64,000 nucleotides of DNA from Zeimonas sediminis (GTDB taxonomy: Bacteria; Pseudomonadota; Gammaproteobacteria; Burkholderiales; Burkholderiaceae_E). A program made the translations under genes and the position numbers. The first letter of the stretch is position 1. Each line of letters begins with the position of its first letter. Below, piece after piece: positions 26,792 through 35,225 of this stretch. The stretch is from the NCBI RefSeq assembly GCF_023721795.1, contig NZ_JAMQYE010000002.1:496001-560000 (forward strand), in the 5' to 3' direction. The notes under the pieces were generated by a model that was given only the letters and a program-made list of their open reading frames with translations, was not told where the DNA came from and searched no databases.

Positions 26792-29298
26792 GCCCAAGCT
26801 GGCGCGTCGTCCTGCTCGACACCAAGCCGAGCAACCCGAACCACTATCTGGTCCTGGGCGTGCTGGACGCCCTGCGCGCGGACGCGCGAGTCGAGGCGGC
26901 CGAGCGGGTGCACTACGGCAACGCGATCGACACGGCCAGGCGGATCGGCGCCAACCTCCTGATCGCGTTCGACGGCGAGGAACTCGTTCCCGCGGTCTGT
27001 TCGCGGCTGGCCTCGCTCTGCGGACACGCGGCGCTGTGGGTCACCGAGGATCCCTACGAGGTCTCGGCGAACGTCGCCAACGCGGACGGCTTCGATCTGG
27101 TGTTCACCAACGATTCGGGCTCGGTGGCCGCGTATGGCGCCAAGGGAAGGCACCTGCCTCTGGCGGGCAGCCCCCTGCTTCACCGCCTCGACGTCCGCGA
27201 GGACGCCGACCTTCGCTACGACCTCTTCTTCGCCGGCACGCCGTGGCCGAACCGTGTTCCTCTGCTCAGGCGCGTCCTGACCGCCTTCCCCGGCGCGAGG
27301 ATCAAGGTCGCGCTCGCGTCGAACCCCTTCCTTCCGGAACCCGATCTTCCGGTGGCGCGCAGCGCCTATGCATGGCGCACGAACAACGCCGATTTCGTCA
27401 GGTTCTGCAACGCCAGCCGTGTCGTGCTCGGCCTGCATCGAACGTTCTCGTCGTCGGGGAACGCGCCGTCGGCCCGCACGCCGGGCCCACGCGTATTCGA
27501 GGCGGCCTTGGCCGGCACCGCGCAAGTCGTCGATCTGGGCCTTCCGGAGGTGCTCGACTGCTTCGACGAGGGAACCGAGATCGCCGGCTTCCGCAGCGAG
27601 GACGAGTGCGTCGCACGGATCGGCGCCCTGCTCGCCGACCCGGGCCTGCGCGCCACGCTCGCGCAGGGGGCCCAGGACCGCGCACTGCGCGAGCACACCT
27701 ATTCGCACCGGGTCGCCCGCCTGCTCGACGAAATGACGGCGATCGCCCCCGCTGCCCGCCGACCGCCCCTGCTCGCGGCCGGACACGCGAGCCCATCGAG
27801 ACCCCTCATCCTGCACGTCACGCACAACGTCGCCGGGGTCCCGCCGTTCGGCGGCGTCGAGATCTACCAGGACGCCATCGCGCGCCACCTCGACGATCGC
27901 TTCGAACACCTCTTCTTCGTGCCCTCCCGCAAGGCGGCACCGGGCAGACGCTACGAGCTGCAGGACGTTTCCCGCCGCGTGGTCGAAACGCTCGAGTTCC
28001 CGGACGACCTGCCGCCGCAGACGGCCAGCGAGCCGCGCCGCGAGGAGGCGTTCGCCAGGCTTCTCGACCGGACCGGGACGAGCATCGTTCACTTCCAGCA
28101 CCTGCTCGGCCATCCGCTGTCGCTGCCGATGGTCGCGCGTGCGCTGGGCGTCCGGTCGGTCCTCACGCTGCACGACTACTACACCGTCTGCGAGAAATTC
28201 ACCCTGGTCGGGCACCGCGGCGACTACTGCGACGCCCCGACCCGGTCGCTCGAGTACTGCGACGTCTGCCTCAGGGAGTCGCACGGATTCCTGCCGGGAA
28301 GCCAGGCGCGTCGCCGCGCCTTCATGCGAGCCGTGCTCGAGAGCGTCGACGTGGTGCACGCGTCCACCAGGGGCACCGCCGGCATCGCGGAGTCGGTCTT
28401 TCCCGGGCTGTTCGAAGACAGGCCCCCCTTCCTGTCGCCGGTCGCCACGCCCGCGACGCCGGATGCCTTGCCCGAGCCGCAGGCGCCCGAAGCGGCGAGC
28501 GGCGCCGGCGGCCGCCCTCGGCGGCTCAAGGTCGCGATCCTGGGCAACTTCACCGCGCAGAAAGGGGCGGAAACGATCCTCGGGGCCCTGGAACTGCTGC
28601 GCGACGAGCCGATGGACTTCACGGTCTTCGGCAGGGTCGACGAGCCCTTCGGCTCGCGGCTCGCGCGCGCGTCGCTCCGGAATCTCGAGATCGCCGGCCC
28701 GTACGAGGCCGGGATGGCCAGCTCCCTGATTCGCGGCTTCGACGTCTCGGTCCACGCGTCGATCTGGCCCGAAACCTTCTGTCTCGCGCTCTCGGAAGCC
28801 TGGCAGGCGGGGCTGGTGCCAGTCGTCTCGGACATCGGCGCGCTCGGCGAGCGAGTGGCCGACGGCGTCGACGGCCTCAAGATCCGCCGCGACGATCCCG
28901 GTGAGCTGGTGCGAGCGTTGCGCGCCTTGGCCGATTCGCCCGACTTGCTCGCCCGCCTGCGGACGGGTGCCGCGGCGTCGCCGCGCCGGGGCTTCGCCGA
29001 GCATCTTGCGGACATGGGCGAGCTCTATGCGTCGCTGGCCAAGGCGGCGATCGCGCGCAAGCCTGCCGACGCCGCCCGCGAAAAGGGGCTGTCGGCGTGG
29101 GCCTGCGGCGTCACGCTCGCCAATCCGCGCTGGGCGGGGGAAGACGCCCGTCCGCACTTCGTTGCGCTGCCGGCGCCCGTGGCCATGGGCGGCGCCCTGG
29201 AAAAGGCGCTGAGGTTCTACCGCCTTCACGGGTTCCGCCGGACGGCGGCGCGCATCGGTCACGAGATCAGACGGCTTCGTGCCGGAAGGGCGCGCTGA
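26788..29298 (+). CDS. CgeB-like plus GT4 two-module glycosyltransferase
   Basis: An 836-residue protein. The frame is open back to 25594, but the ATG at 26788 overlaps the previous stop and starts the recognisable protein. Residues about 5-320 resemble CgeB/Glyco_trans_1_2 proteins (T-E-D-P-Y-E, L-P-L-A-G-S-P, Y-D-L-F-F-A-G, T-P-G-P-R-V-F-E-A-A-L-A-G). Residues about 335-770 are a GT4 module (H-V-T-H-N-V-A-G-V-P-P-F-G-G-V-E, L-H-D-Y-Y-T-V-C, I-L-G-N-F-T-A-Q-K-G, and the donor-site E-T-F-C-L-A-L-S-E-A). The C-terminus is basic. The first module is clearly related to the next gene's product. Confidence 0.87.
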   Translation: MSPSWRVVLLDTKPSNPNHYLVLGVLDALRADARVEAAERVHYGNAIDTARRIGANLLIAFDGEELVPAVCSRLASLCGHAALWVTEDPYEVSANVANADGFDLVFTNDSGSVAAYGAKGRHLPLAGSPLLHRLDVREDADLRYDLFFAGTPWPNRVPLLRRVLTAFPGARIKVALASNPFLPEPDLPVARSAYAWRTNNADFVRFCNASRVVLGLHRTFSSSGNAPSARTPGPRVFEAALAGTAQVVDLGLPEVLDCFDEGTEIAGFRSEDECVARIGALLADPGLRATLAQGAQDRALREHTYSHRVARLLDEMTAIAPAARRPPLLAAGHASPSRPLILHVTHNVAGVPPFGGVEIYQDAIARHLDDRFEHLFFVPSRKAAPGRRYELQDVSRRVVETLEFPDDLPPQTASEPRREEAFARLLDRTGTSIVHFQHLLGHPLSLPMVARALGVRSVLTLHDYYTVCEKFTLVGHRGDYCDAPTRSLEYCDVCLRESHGFLPGSQARRRAFMRAVLESVDVVHASTRGTAGIAESVFPGLFEDRPPFLSPVATPATPDALPEPQAPEAASGAGGRPRRLKVAILGNFTAQKGAETILGALELLRDEPMDFTVFGRVDEPFGSRLARASLRNLEIAGPYEAGMASSLIRGFDVSVHASIWPETFCLALSEAWQAGLVPVVSDIGALGERVADGVDGLKIRRDDPGELVRALRALADSPDLLARLRTGAAASPRRGFAEHLADMGELYASLAKAAIARKPADAAREKGLSAWACGVTLANPRWAGEDARPHFVALPAPVAMGGALEKALRFYRLHGFRRTAARIGHEIRRLRAGRAR

Positions 29299-29302
29299 CG
29301 CA

Positions 29303-30373
29303 ATGCACGATCTGCCCTCCACCGGAGCGCGGTCCGAGCCCGCGCCGCGCGCGCCGCGAGGCACGGCCCCGAGGGTGCTCGTCGCCGGCGCGTCGCCGGA
29401 CCGGCTGAACCGGAATGCGGTGCTGCGAAGCTTCGTCGTGGAGGGTTTCGCCGAAGTGCTGGGTCGCGAGAACGCCCGCGAGGCGCGCGTCGAACTCGCC
29501 GCGCGGGCCGTGGAGCAGTGGCGACCGGACCTCGTCGTCTCGTTCGGCTCCTGCATGCCCGACGAGAGCGACTATTCGGCGCTGCGGCGCGCGTGCGACC
29601 GGACCGGCGCGATCCTCGCGTTCTGGCTGCACGACGATCCCTACGAGTTCGACTTCCACTACCGAGCGGCACGCGTGGCCGACTTCCTCTTCTCGAACGA
29701 CCGCTGGGCGGCGCTCCACATGGACCATCCCCGCGCGGCGCACCTGCCGCTGGCAGCGAGCCCGACCGCCCACTTCAGGCAGCGGCCCGCACGCCGCCGA
29801 TTCGACGTCTTCTTCTGCGGAGTCGCCTTCGAGAACCGCAAGCATGTCGTCTCGGACCTCGCCGAGACCCTGCGGCGCGTGAACACCTTGGTCACCGGCA
29901 GCGACTGGCCGACGAAGTCCCTGCCCTTCGCTCAGGACCGCCACCTTTCGAACGAGGAGGTCGCGGACGGGTGCGCCGCCTCGCTGCTGGTGCTGAACCT
30001 GGGGCGCAGCCTGCACTTCGCCAACGACCGCTACCGCCTCGACCCCTCGACGCCCGGCCCGCGCACCTTCGAAGCCGCGATGGCCGGCGCGGCCCAGGCC
30101 TACTTCGCGACCGGGCTGGAGATCTGCGAGTACTACGAACCCGGTTCCGAGGTCTTCCTGTTCGACTCCCCCCGCGACTTCGCCAGCCTCCTCGACTCCC
30201 TGCTCGCCGAGCCCGACCGGGCGGCCGCGGTCGGGCTTGCCGCCCAGCGCAGGACACTGAGGGACCACACCTACGCCAGACGCGCCGAGCGGATCCTGCG
30301 GACCTGTCTCGGCTTCGAACCCGACGCCGGCGGCGCCGACCGGCCCGCCGCGAGCGTCGATGCCGGCGCCTGA
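29303..30373 (+). CDS. CgeB-like glycosyltransferase
   Basis: A 356-residue protein matching the first module of the preceding protein segment by segment: H-D-D-P-Y-E against T-E-D-P-Y-E, L-P-L-A-A-S-P against L-P-L-A-G-S-P, F-D-V-F-F-C-G against Y-D-L-F-F-A-G, and T-P-G-P-R-T-F-E-A-A-M-A-G against T-P-G-P-R-V-F-E-A-A-L-A-G. The family name comes from a Bacillus spore-coat protein; members behave like retaining GT-B enzymes. The ATG at 29303 follows the previous stop by 4 bases and is preferred over an earlier in-frame start inside that gene. It overlaps the next gene by 14 bases. Substrate unknown. Confidence 0.83.
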   Translation: MHDLPSTGARSEPAPRAPRGTAPRVLVAGASPDRLNRNAVLRSFVVEGFAEVLGRENAREARVELAARAVEQWRPDLVVSFGSCMPDESDYSALRRACDRTGAILAFWLHDDPYEFDFHYRAARVADFLFSNDRWAALHMDHPRAAHLPLAASPTAHFRQRPARRRFDVFFCGVAFENRKHVVSDLAETLRRVNTLVTGSDWPTKSLPFAQDRHLSNEEVADGCAASLLVLNLGRSLHFANDRYRLDPSTPGPRTFEAAMAGAAQAYFATGLEICEYYEPGSEVFLFDSPRDFASLLDSLLAEPDRAAAVGLAAQRRTLRDHTYARRAERILRTCLGFEPDAGGADRPAASVDAGA

Positions 30374-31313
30374 CACGCATCTCGCAGCGCCGCGCGCGCC
30401 CGACGCAACGCGGGAAGTCTGCGCGGTGGTGGTCACCTTCCATCCTGACCTCGCAGTGCTCGAGTGCGCGCTCGCAGCGCTCGCCCCGCAGGTCTCGCGG
30501 GTCGTGGTCGTCGACAACGGTTCGACCGCAGCGGGTGTTGCAGCCATCGACCGTCTCCCGGGGGCCGGGCGGCGCACCGTGCTCGCGCTGGGCGACAACT
30601 TCGGGGTCGCCGCCGCTCACAACCGGGGCATCGATTGGGCGCGACGGCAGGGGTTCGGCTACGTGCTTCTGCTCGACCAGGACAGCGAGCCGGCCCCCGG
30701 CATGGTGCAGTCGCTCCTCGAGGCCCACGTCGAGGCCAGCCGGCGGCGGCGCGTCTCCGCCGTCGGCCCCCGCTACGTCGACCGCGAGCGCGGGTTCTCC
30801 TCCTACTTCGTGCGCTTCGGCCTGCTCACTTTCCGGCGAATCTTCTGCGACGGGAGCGAGCGCCTGATAGAGACCGACTTCCTGATCTCGTCGGGCGCCC
30901 TGATTTCGATCGACGCCCTCGACGCGATCGGCGGCATGGACGAGGCCCTCTTCATCGACCACGTCGACACCGAGTGGTTCCTGCGTGCCCGCTCGCTCGG
31001 TTTCTCGTCCTTCGGGGTCTGCGCCGCGGAGATGCGGCACAGCCTGGGGAATGAGACGATCCGGCTCCCTCTGCTCGGCAACCGGAACATCCCGGTACAC
31101 TCGCCGCTCAGGCACTACTACGTCTTCCGAAACAGCGTGCTGCTGATGAAACGCCCCTATCCGCCGGCTGCCTGGCGTGCCAACAATCTCTTCAGGCTCT
31201 CGGCGTCCTTTCTCGTGTTCATGCTGTTCGCGCCCCGACGGCTCGCGCGGCTCGCGATGATCGCCAAGGGCATCGGCCACGGGCTGCGCAACCGCTCGGG
31301 CCGGCTGGCCTGA
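30360..31313 (+). CDS. Rhamnosyltransferase-like GT2 glycosyltransferase
   Basis: A 317-residue protein of the group annotated as rhamnosyltransferases: V-V-V-T-F-H-P-D near residue 23, V-V-V-V-D-N-G-S-T, D-N-F-G-V-A-A-A-H-N-R-G-I, and L-L-L-D-Q-D-S-E-P as the metal-binding D-x-D equivalent. The acceptor half has L-I-S-S-G-A-L-I-S and F-I-D-H-V-D-T-E-W-F-L-R-A, a classic signature of this subgroup, and ends with membrane-proximal helices. The dTDP-L-rhamnose genes in the locus support rhamnose as donor. It precedes rfbD by 19 bases. Linkage type is not predictable. Confidence 0.88.
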   Translation: MPAPDTHLAAPRAPDATREVCAVVVTFHPDLAVLECALAALAPQVSRVVVVDNGSTAAGVAAIDRLPGAGRRTVLALGDNFGVAAAHNRGIDWARRQGFGYVLLLDQDSEPAPGMVQSLLEAHVEASRRRRVSAVGPRYVDRERGFSSYFVRFGLLTFRRIFCDGSERLIETDFLISSGALISIDALDAIGGMDEALFIDHVDTEWFLRARSLGFSSFGVCAAEMRHSLGNETIRLPLLGNRNIPVHSPLRHYYVFRNSVLLMKRPYPPAAWRANNLFRLSASFLVFMLFAPRRLARLAMIAKGIGHGLRNRSGRLA

Positions 31314-31332
31314 GCGGGAGCCGAGGGTTCCC

Positions 31333-32253
31333 ATGGACATCGTCGTCACCGGGAAGTCCGGGCAACTCGGCTACGAGCTCGCGAGGCGCATGCGGGCCGC
31401 CGATCGGGTGGTCATGCTGGACCGCGATGCGCTCGACCTCGCGGAGCCGCACGCCATCGAGAAGACGCTGCGCGGCCTTCGTCCGGCGGTGGTCGTCAAC
31501 GCTGCCGCCTACACCGCCGTCGACCGCGCCGAGACCGAGCGCGACGCCGCCTTCCGCGTCAATGCCGACGCCCCCGCCGCGATCGCCCGAGTCTGCCGCG
31601 AGATCGGCGCGGCGCTCATCCATTTCTCCACCGACTACGTGTTCGACGGCGCGAAGCCCGGGCGCTACGTCGAGTCCGACGAGCCGCATCCCCTGAACGT
31701 CTACGGCGCCTCGAAGCTCGCCGGGGAACGCGCGGTGATGGAGTCGGGCGCGGCGGCACTGGTGCTCAGGACCACCTGGGTCTACGGTGACCACGGCGGC
31801 AACTTCCTGAAGACGATGCTCAGGCTGTCGATGGAGCGCGAGCGCCTGCGGGTCGTCTGCGACCAGCGCGGGGCGCCGACCTGGGCGGGCCGGCTCGCCG
31901 AGGCGGTGCGGCACATCGTCGATCTGGCCGACGGGCAGCCCGATCCTCTCGCCTGGTTCGAGAGCAAGGGCGGGCTGTACCACGCCTGCGCTGCGGGACA
32001 GACGAACTGGTGCGACTACGCGCGGGCGGTCGTCGAGACCGCCGCCACGATCCCGGGAGTACGGGAGCGCCTCCGGGTCAGCGCCGACAGGATCGAGCCG
32101 ATCCCGACCGCCGAATACCCGACGCCGGCCGCGCGCCCGCTGAACTCGCTGCTCGACACGTCGCGTTTCGAGCGGGAGTTCGGCTTCCGCTTTCCCGACT
32201 GGCGCGAGGACGTCGAGGCCTGCGTGCGGCGCGTTGCGCCGGCCATGGCCTGA
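31333..32253 (+). CDS. rfbD: dTDP-4-dehydrorhamnose reductase
   Basis: Last step of dTDP-L-rhamnose synthesis, an NAD(P)H-dependent reduction. The 306-residue SDR protein has the nucleotide-binding V-T-G-K-S-G-Q-L-G near the N-terminus, N-A-A-A-Y-T-A-V-D, S-T-D-Y-V-F-D-G at 99-106 and catalytic Y-G-A-S-K at 124-128. The start ATG at 31333 has G-rich sequence upstream. It is separated by 20 kb from rfbBAC but lies between two rhamnosyltransferase-like genes, consistent with its job. Confidence 0.96.
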   Translation: MDIVVTGKSGQLGYELARRMRAADRVVMLDRDALDLAEPHAIEKTLRGLRPAVVVNAAAYTAVDRAETERDAAFRVNADAPAAIARVCREIGAALIHFSTDYVFDGAKPGRYVESDEPHPLNVYGASKLAGERAVMESGAAALVLRTTWVYGDHGGNFLKTMLRLSMERERLRVVCDQRGAPTWAGRLAEAVRHIVDLADGQPDPLAWFESKGGLYHACAAGQTNWCDYARAVVETAATIPGVRERLRVSADRIEPIPTAEYPTPAARPLNSLLDTSRFEREFGFRFPDWREDVEACVRRVAPAMA

Positions 32254-32260
32254 CCGGAAG

Positions 32261-33100
32261 ATGGCTCTGCCGCAAGGCGACCGGGAGCCGGCGTCGCTGA
32301 GCGCCGCCATCGTCCTGTACCGGTCCGATCCGCGCATGCTCGAGGCGACCATCGCCTCCCTCGGGCGGGCCGCCCGCGCCATGCGGGGCGGGGCGGCTGC
32401 GTCGCTGACACTGGTCGACCACTCGCCGGACGCCGGCGGCGAGCGCGCCGCGCAGCTGGAACGGGAAGCCGCTCGCTGGTTCGGCGAGCCGGTCCGCGTC
32501 GTGCCCGACCCGTCGAATCCCGGCTTCGGCGCGGGCCACAATCGGCTTCTCGAGCGCCTCGGACGCTACCACCTGGTGCTGAACCCTGACGTGGAGATCC
32601 ACGAGGAAGCGCTGGCCGAGGCCCTCGACTTCATGGACGCCCACCCCGAGTGCGGCCTCGTCTCCCCGTCGGCCTTCGGCGACGACGGCCAGCGCCAGTT
32701 CCTGTGCAAGCGGTATCCCACGGTGCTGGATTTGCTCCTGCGCGGCTTCGCACCGCAGTTCCTGCGCCGTGCCTTCGCGGCGAGGCTCGATCGCTACGAA
32801 ATGCGCGACCTGATCGGCGACGGCGTGGTCTGGGACCCGCCCATCGCCTCCGGCTGCTTCATGCTGTTCCGGGGCGACGTCTTCCGCCGGCTCGGCGGCT
32901 TCGACCCGCGCTTCTTCCTGTACTTCGAGGACTTCGACCTGAGCCTGCGCGCGGGCCGGATCACCCGGCTGGCCTACCTTCCCTCGGTGCGCATCGTCCA
33001 CCACGGCGGCCACGCGGCGAGAAAGGGGTTCCGCCACATCGGGCTCTTTGCGAGATCGGCGCGCGCGTTCTTCTCGAAGCACGGCTGGCGATGGTTCTGA
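32261..33100 (+). CDS. WbbL-like rhamnosyltransferase, GT2 family
   Basis: A 279-residue protein with V-L-Y-R-S-D-P, V-D-H-S-P-D, N-P-G-F-G-A-G-H-N (the common rhamnosyltransferase signature), L-V-L-N-P-D-V-E-I, S-G-C-F-M-L-F-R and F-L-Y-F-E-D-F-D-L-S-L-R. In E. coli and Pseudomonas relatives, such an enzyme adds rhamnose to the first lipid-linked sugar. Next to the wbpL-like gene, that role is plausible here. The ATG at 32261 is preferred over an in-frame TTG 27 bases upstream that overlaps rfbD. It overlaps the next gene by 10 bases. Confidence 0.88.
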   Translation: MALPQGDREPASLSAAIVLYRSDPRMLEATIASLGRAARAMRGGAAASLTLVDHSPDAGGERAAQLEREAARWFGEPVRVVPDPSNPGFGAGHNRLLERLGRYHLVLNPDVEIHEEALAEALDFMDAHPECGLVSPSAFGDDGQRQFLCKRYPTVLDLLLRGFAPQFLRRAFAARLDRYEMRDLIGDGVVWDPPIASGCFMLFRGDVFRRLGGFDPRFFLYFEDFDLSLRAGRITRLAYLPSVRIVHHGGHAARKGFRHIGLFARSARAFFSKHGWRWF

Positions 33101-34071
33101 AGCGCATCCTCGTCACCGGCGCCAGCGGCTTCGTCGGAAGGGCCGTCTGCGCCCGCCTGATCGAGGACGGCCGCGCGGTCACCGCCGGGGTGCGCAGCGC
33201 CGACCGCCGGACGGTGCCGGGCGCCACCCTGCGTCCGACAGGCCCGATCGAGGCGGCCGACTGGCAGCGGATCGTCGCCGGCCACGACGCGGTGATCCAC
33301 CTTGCCGCGCGCGTGCATCGCCTAGCGGAGGACCCGCAGGCTGCCCGCTCGGCCTATCTGCGCGAGAATCGCGACGCGACGCTCGCGCTGGCCCGCGCCG
33401 CCGCCGATGCCGGCGTCGCCCGGCTGGTCTTCGTCAGCACGATCAAGGTCTGCGGCGAAGCCACGACGAACCTGCCGTTCGATGCCGACTGCACCCCGGC
33501 GCCCTCGGACGCCTACGCCGAGTCGAAACTGGCCGCGGAGCAGGCGCTGCGGGAGATCGAGGCCGGGTCGGCGATGCAGGTCGCGATCGTGCGTCCGCCC
33601 CTCGTCTACGGGCCCGGGGTCGGCGCGAACTTCCTGCGACTGCTCGGGCTGGTCGAGCGCGGCGTTCCGCTGCCGCTCGCATCGGTGCGGAACCGGCGCA
33701 GCCTCGTCTACGTGGGCAACCTCGCGGACCTCGTCGTCCGCTGCGTCGACCATCCCGCGGCCGCGGGCCGCACTTTCGTGGCGAGCGACGGCGAGGATCT
33801 CTCGACGCCGGCCCTGATCTCGCGGATCGCCTTCGCGCTGGGCGTCGAACCCAGGCTGTGGCGCTGCCCCCCCGCCCTGCTGCGGGCCGCTGCGGCGCTG
33901 CTCGGCCGGCGGGCCGCTGCGGACCGGCTGCTCGGGTCGCTGCAGGTCGACCCGAGCGCGGCCACGACGCTGCTCGGCTGGCGCCCGCCGTTCTCGTCGG
34001 TCGAGGGGCTGGCCGCCACTGCCGACTGGTACCGACGCCGGCCGAGCGCCGGGGGCACCGAGGACCGATGA
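33091..34071 (+). CDS. SDR-family sugar-nucleotide reductase/epimerase (WbpV-like)
   Basis: A 326-residue extended SDR protein: I-L-V-T-G-A-S-G-F-V-G near the N-terminus, V-I-H-L-A-A-R-V-H, V-F-V-S-T-I-K-V-C-G, and catalytic Y-A-E-S-K at about 146-150. Followed by wbpL- and wbpM-like genes, it matches the wbpV-wbpL-wbpM order of Pseudomonas aeruginosa O6. There WbpV reduces the 4-keto product of WbpM to UDP-N-acetylquinovosamine. A 4-epimerase making a galacto sugar is the main alternative. The frame is longer upstream, but the ATG at 33091 gives the family N-terminus and overlaps the previous gene. Confidence 0.83.
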   Translation: MVLKRILVTGASGFVGRAVCARLIEDGRAVTAGVRSADRRTVPGATLRPTGPIEAADWQRIVAGHDAVIHLAARVHRLAEDPQAARSAYLRENRDATLALARAAADAGVARLVFVSTIKVCGEATTNLPFDADCTPAPSDAYAESKLAAEQALREIEAGSAMQVAIVRPPLVYGPGVGANFLRLLGLVERGVPLPLASVRNRRSLVYVGNLADLVVRCVDHPAAAGRTFVASDGEDLSTPALISRIAFALGVEPRLWRCPPALLRAAAALLGRRAAADRLLGSLQVDPSAATTLLGWRPPFSSVEGLAATADWYRRRPSAGGTEDR

Positions 34072-35141
34072 GCGCGGCGGCTGCATCCGTCGGAGCGATG
34101 CCTGAAGGGCAGATCGCGCTCATCGCGACGGTGGCGCTCGCGGGGCTGGTCGGCCTGCTCGGAACCTGGGCGATGCGCGGATACGCCTTGCGCCGCGAGC
34201 TGCTCGACCGTCCGAACGAGCGCAGCTCGCACACCGTTCCCACGCCGCGCGGCGGCGGCATCGCGATCGTCGCCGGCTTCGCCCTGGCCGCAACGGGCTG
34301 GACGCTGGCGAGCGGAGACGCCCGGGCCGGCGAGCTCTGGCTCGCGCTGGTGCCGCCCGCGCTGCTGGTCGCCTGCGTGGGCTTCGTCGACGATCACCGC
34401 CCCCTTTCGGCCCGGCTCCGGCTGCTGGCCCACTTCGTTGCGGCGGCCTGGGCGGTGGGCATGCTGGGCGGCCTGCCCGCGATACCCCTGCCCGCAGGCC
34501 CCCTTTACCTGGGCGCCGCGGGCACGGCGCTGGCGATCGTCGGCACGGTCTGGTGCCTGAACCTCTACAACTTCATGGACGGCATCGACGGCATCGCCGC
34601 CTCGGAGGCGGTGTTCGTGGCGCTCGCCGCCGCGATGCTCGGCGGCCCCGGCTCGGCCGCCTTCGTGCCGCTGCTGGCGCTGGCCGCCGCGAGCGCCGGC
34701 TTCCTCGTCTTCAACTGGCCGCCGGCCAGGATCTTCATGGGCGACGTCGGCAGCGGCTTCCTGGGCCTGGCGCTCGCCGGCCTGCTGCTGGCCCAGCAGG
34801 CGGCCGGCGACCTGCCGATCGGCGCCGCGATCGTCCTGCTGGGGGTCTTCCTGTCCGACGCTACCGCCACCCTGCTGGTGCGACTGCTGCGGGGGGATCG
34901 GATACACGAGGCCCATCGCAGCCACGCCTACCAGCGTGCGGCTCGCCGCTTCGGCGGCCACCGCCCGGTCACGGTCGCCGTGATCGCCATCGACCTGCTG
35001 TGGCTGCTTCCGCTCGCGTGGCTCGCCGCCCGCTTCCCGGGGTGGTCGCTGCCGGTCGCCGCGGCGGCGCTGGGCCCCTTGTCGGCGCTCGCGCTGGCGC
35101 TCGGCGCCGGCCGCCCCGACGCCGGGTCGGACAAGGCGTAA
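34068..35141 (+). CDS. Polyprenyl-phosphate N-acetylhexosamine-1-phosphate transferase (WbpL/WecA-like)
   Basis: Starts the lipid-linked glycan by moving a sugar 1-phosphate from UDP to undecaprenyl phosphate. The 357-residue integral membrane protein has about ten hydrophobic helices. It carries the family motifs R-P-N-E-R-S-S-H (about 46-53), P-R-G-G-G, D-D-H-R-P-L-S near 112, L-Y-N-F-M-D-G-I-D-G near 165, F-M-G-D-V-G-S near 223, and the R-x-x-R/H-x-x-H-x-Y-Q region near residue 280. It lies between the wbpV-like and wbpM-like genes, so the donor is probably UDP-QuiNAc, UDP-FucNAc or UDP-GlcNAc. The first ATG overlaps the previous stop; an in-frame ATG 30 bases later is an alternative. Confidence 0.9.
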   Translation: MSAAAASVGAMPEGQIALIATVALAGLVGLLGTWAMRGYALRRELLDRPNERSSHTVPTPRGGGIAIVAGFALAATGWTLASGDARAGELWLALVPPALLVACVGFVDDHRPLSARLRLLAHFVAAAWAVGMLGGLPAIPLPAGPLYLGAAGTALAIVGTVWCLNLYNFMDGIDGIAASEAVFVALAAAMLGGPGSAAFVPLLALAAASAGFLVFNWPPARIFMGDVGSGFLGLALAGLLLAQQAAGDLPIGAAIVLLGVFLSDATATLLVRLLRGDRIHEAHRSHAYQRAARRFGGHRPVTVAVIAIDLLWLLPLAWLAARFPGWSLPVAAAALGPLSALALALGAGRPDAGSDKA

Positions 35142-35189
35142 GGTCGGCAACAGTCCGTGCCCCGCCCGCCCGGCAAGGGCGGTTTCGGG

Positions 35190-35195
35190 GATAAT
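35190..35195 (+). promoter_or_regulatory. Candidate -10 before the wbpM-like gene
   Basis: GATAAT in the context CGGG-GATAAT-CC lies 31 bases before the chosen GTG start, in an 84-base spacer. The -35 region is poor. A promoter here supports starting the protein at 35226 rather than at the earlier in-frame ATG (35157). Confidence 0.4.
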
Positions 35196-35225
35196 CCTGC
35201 AATTCGCCGTCAAGGTTTTCCCCTA

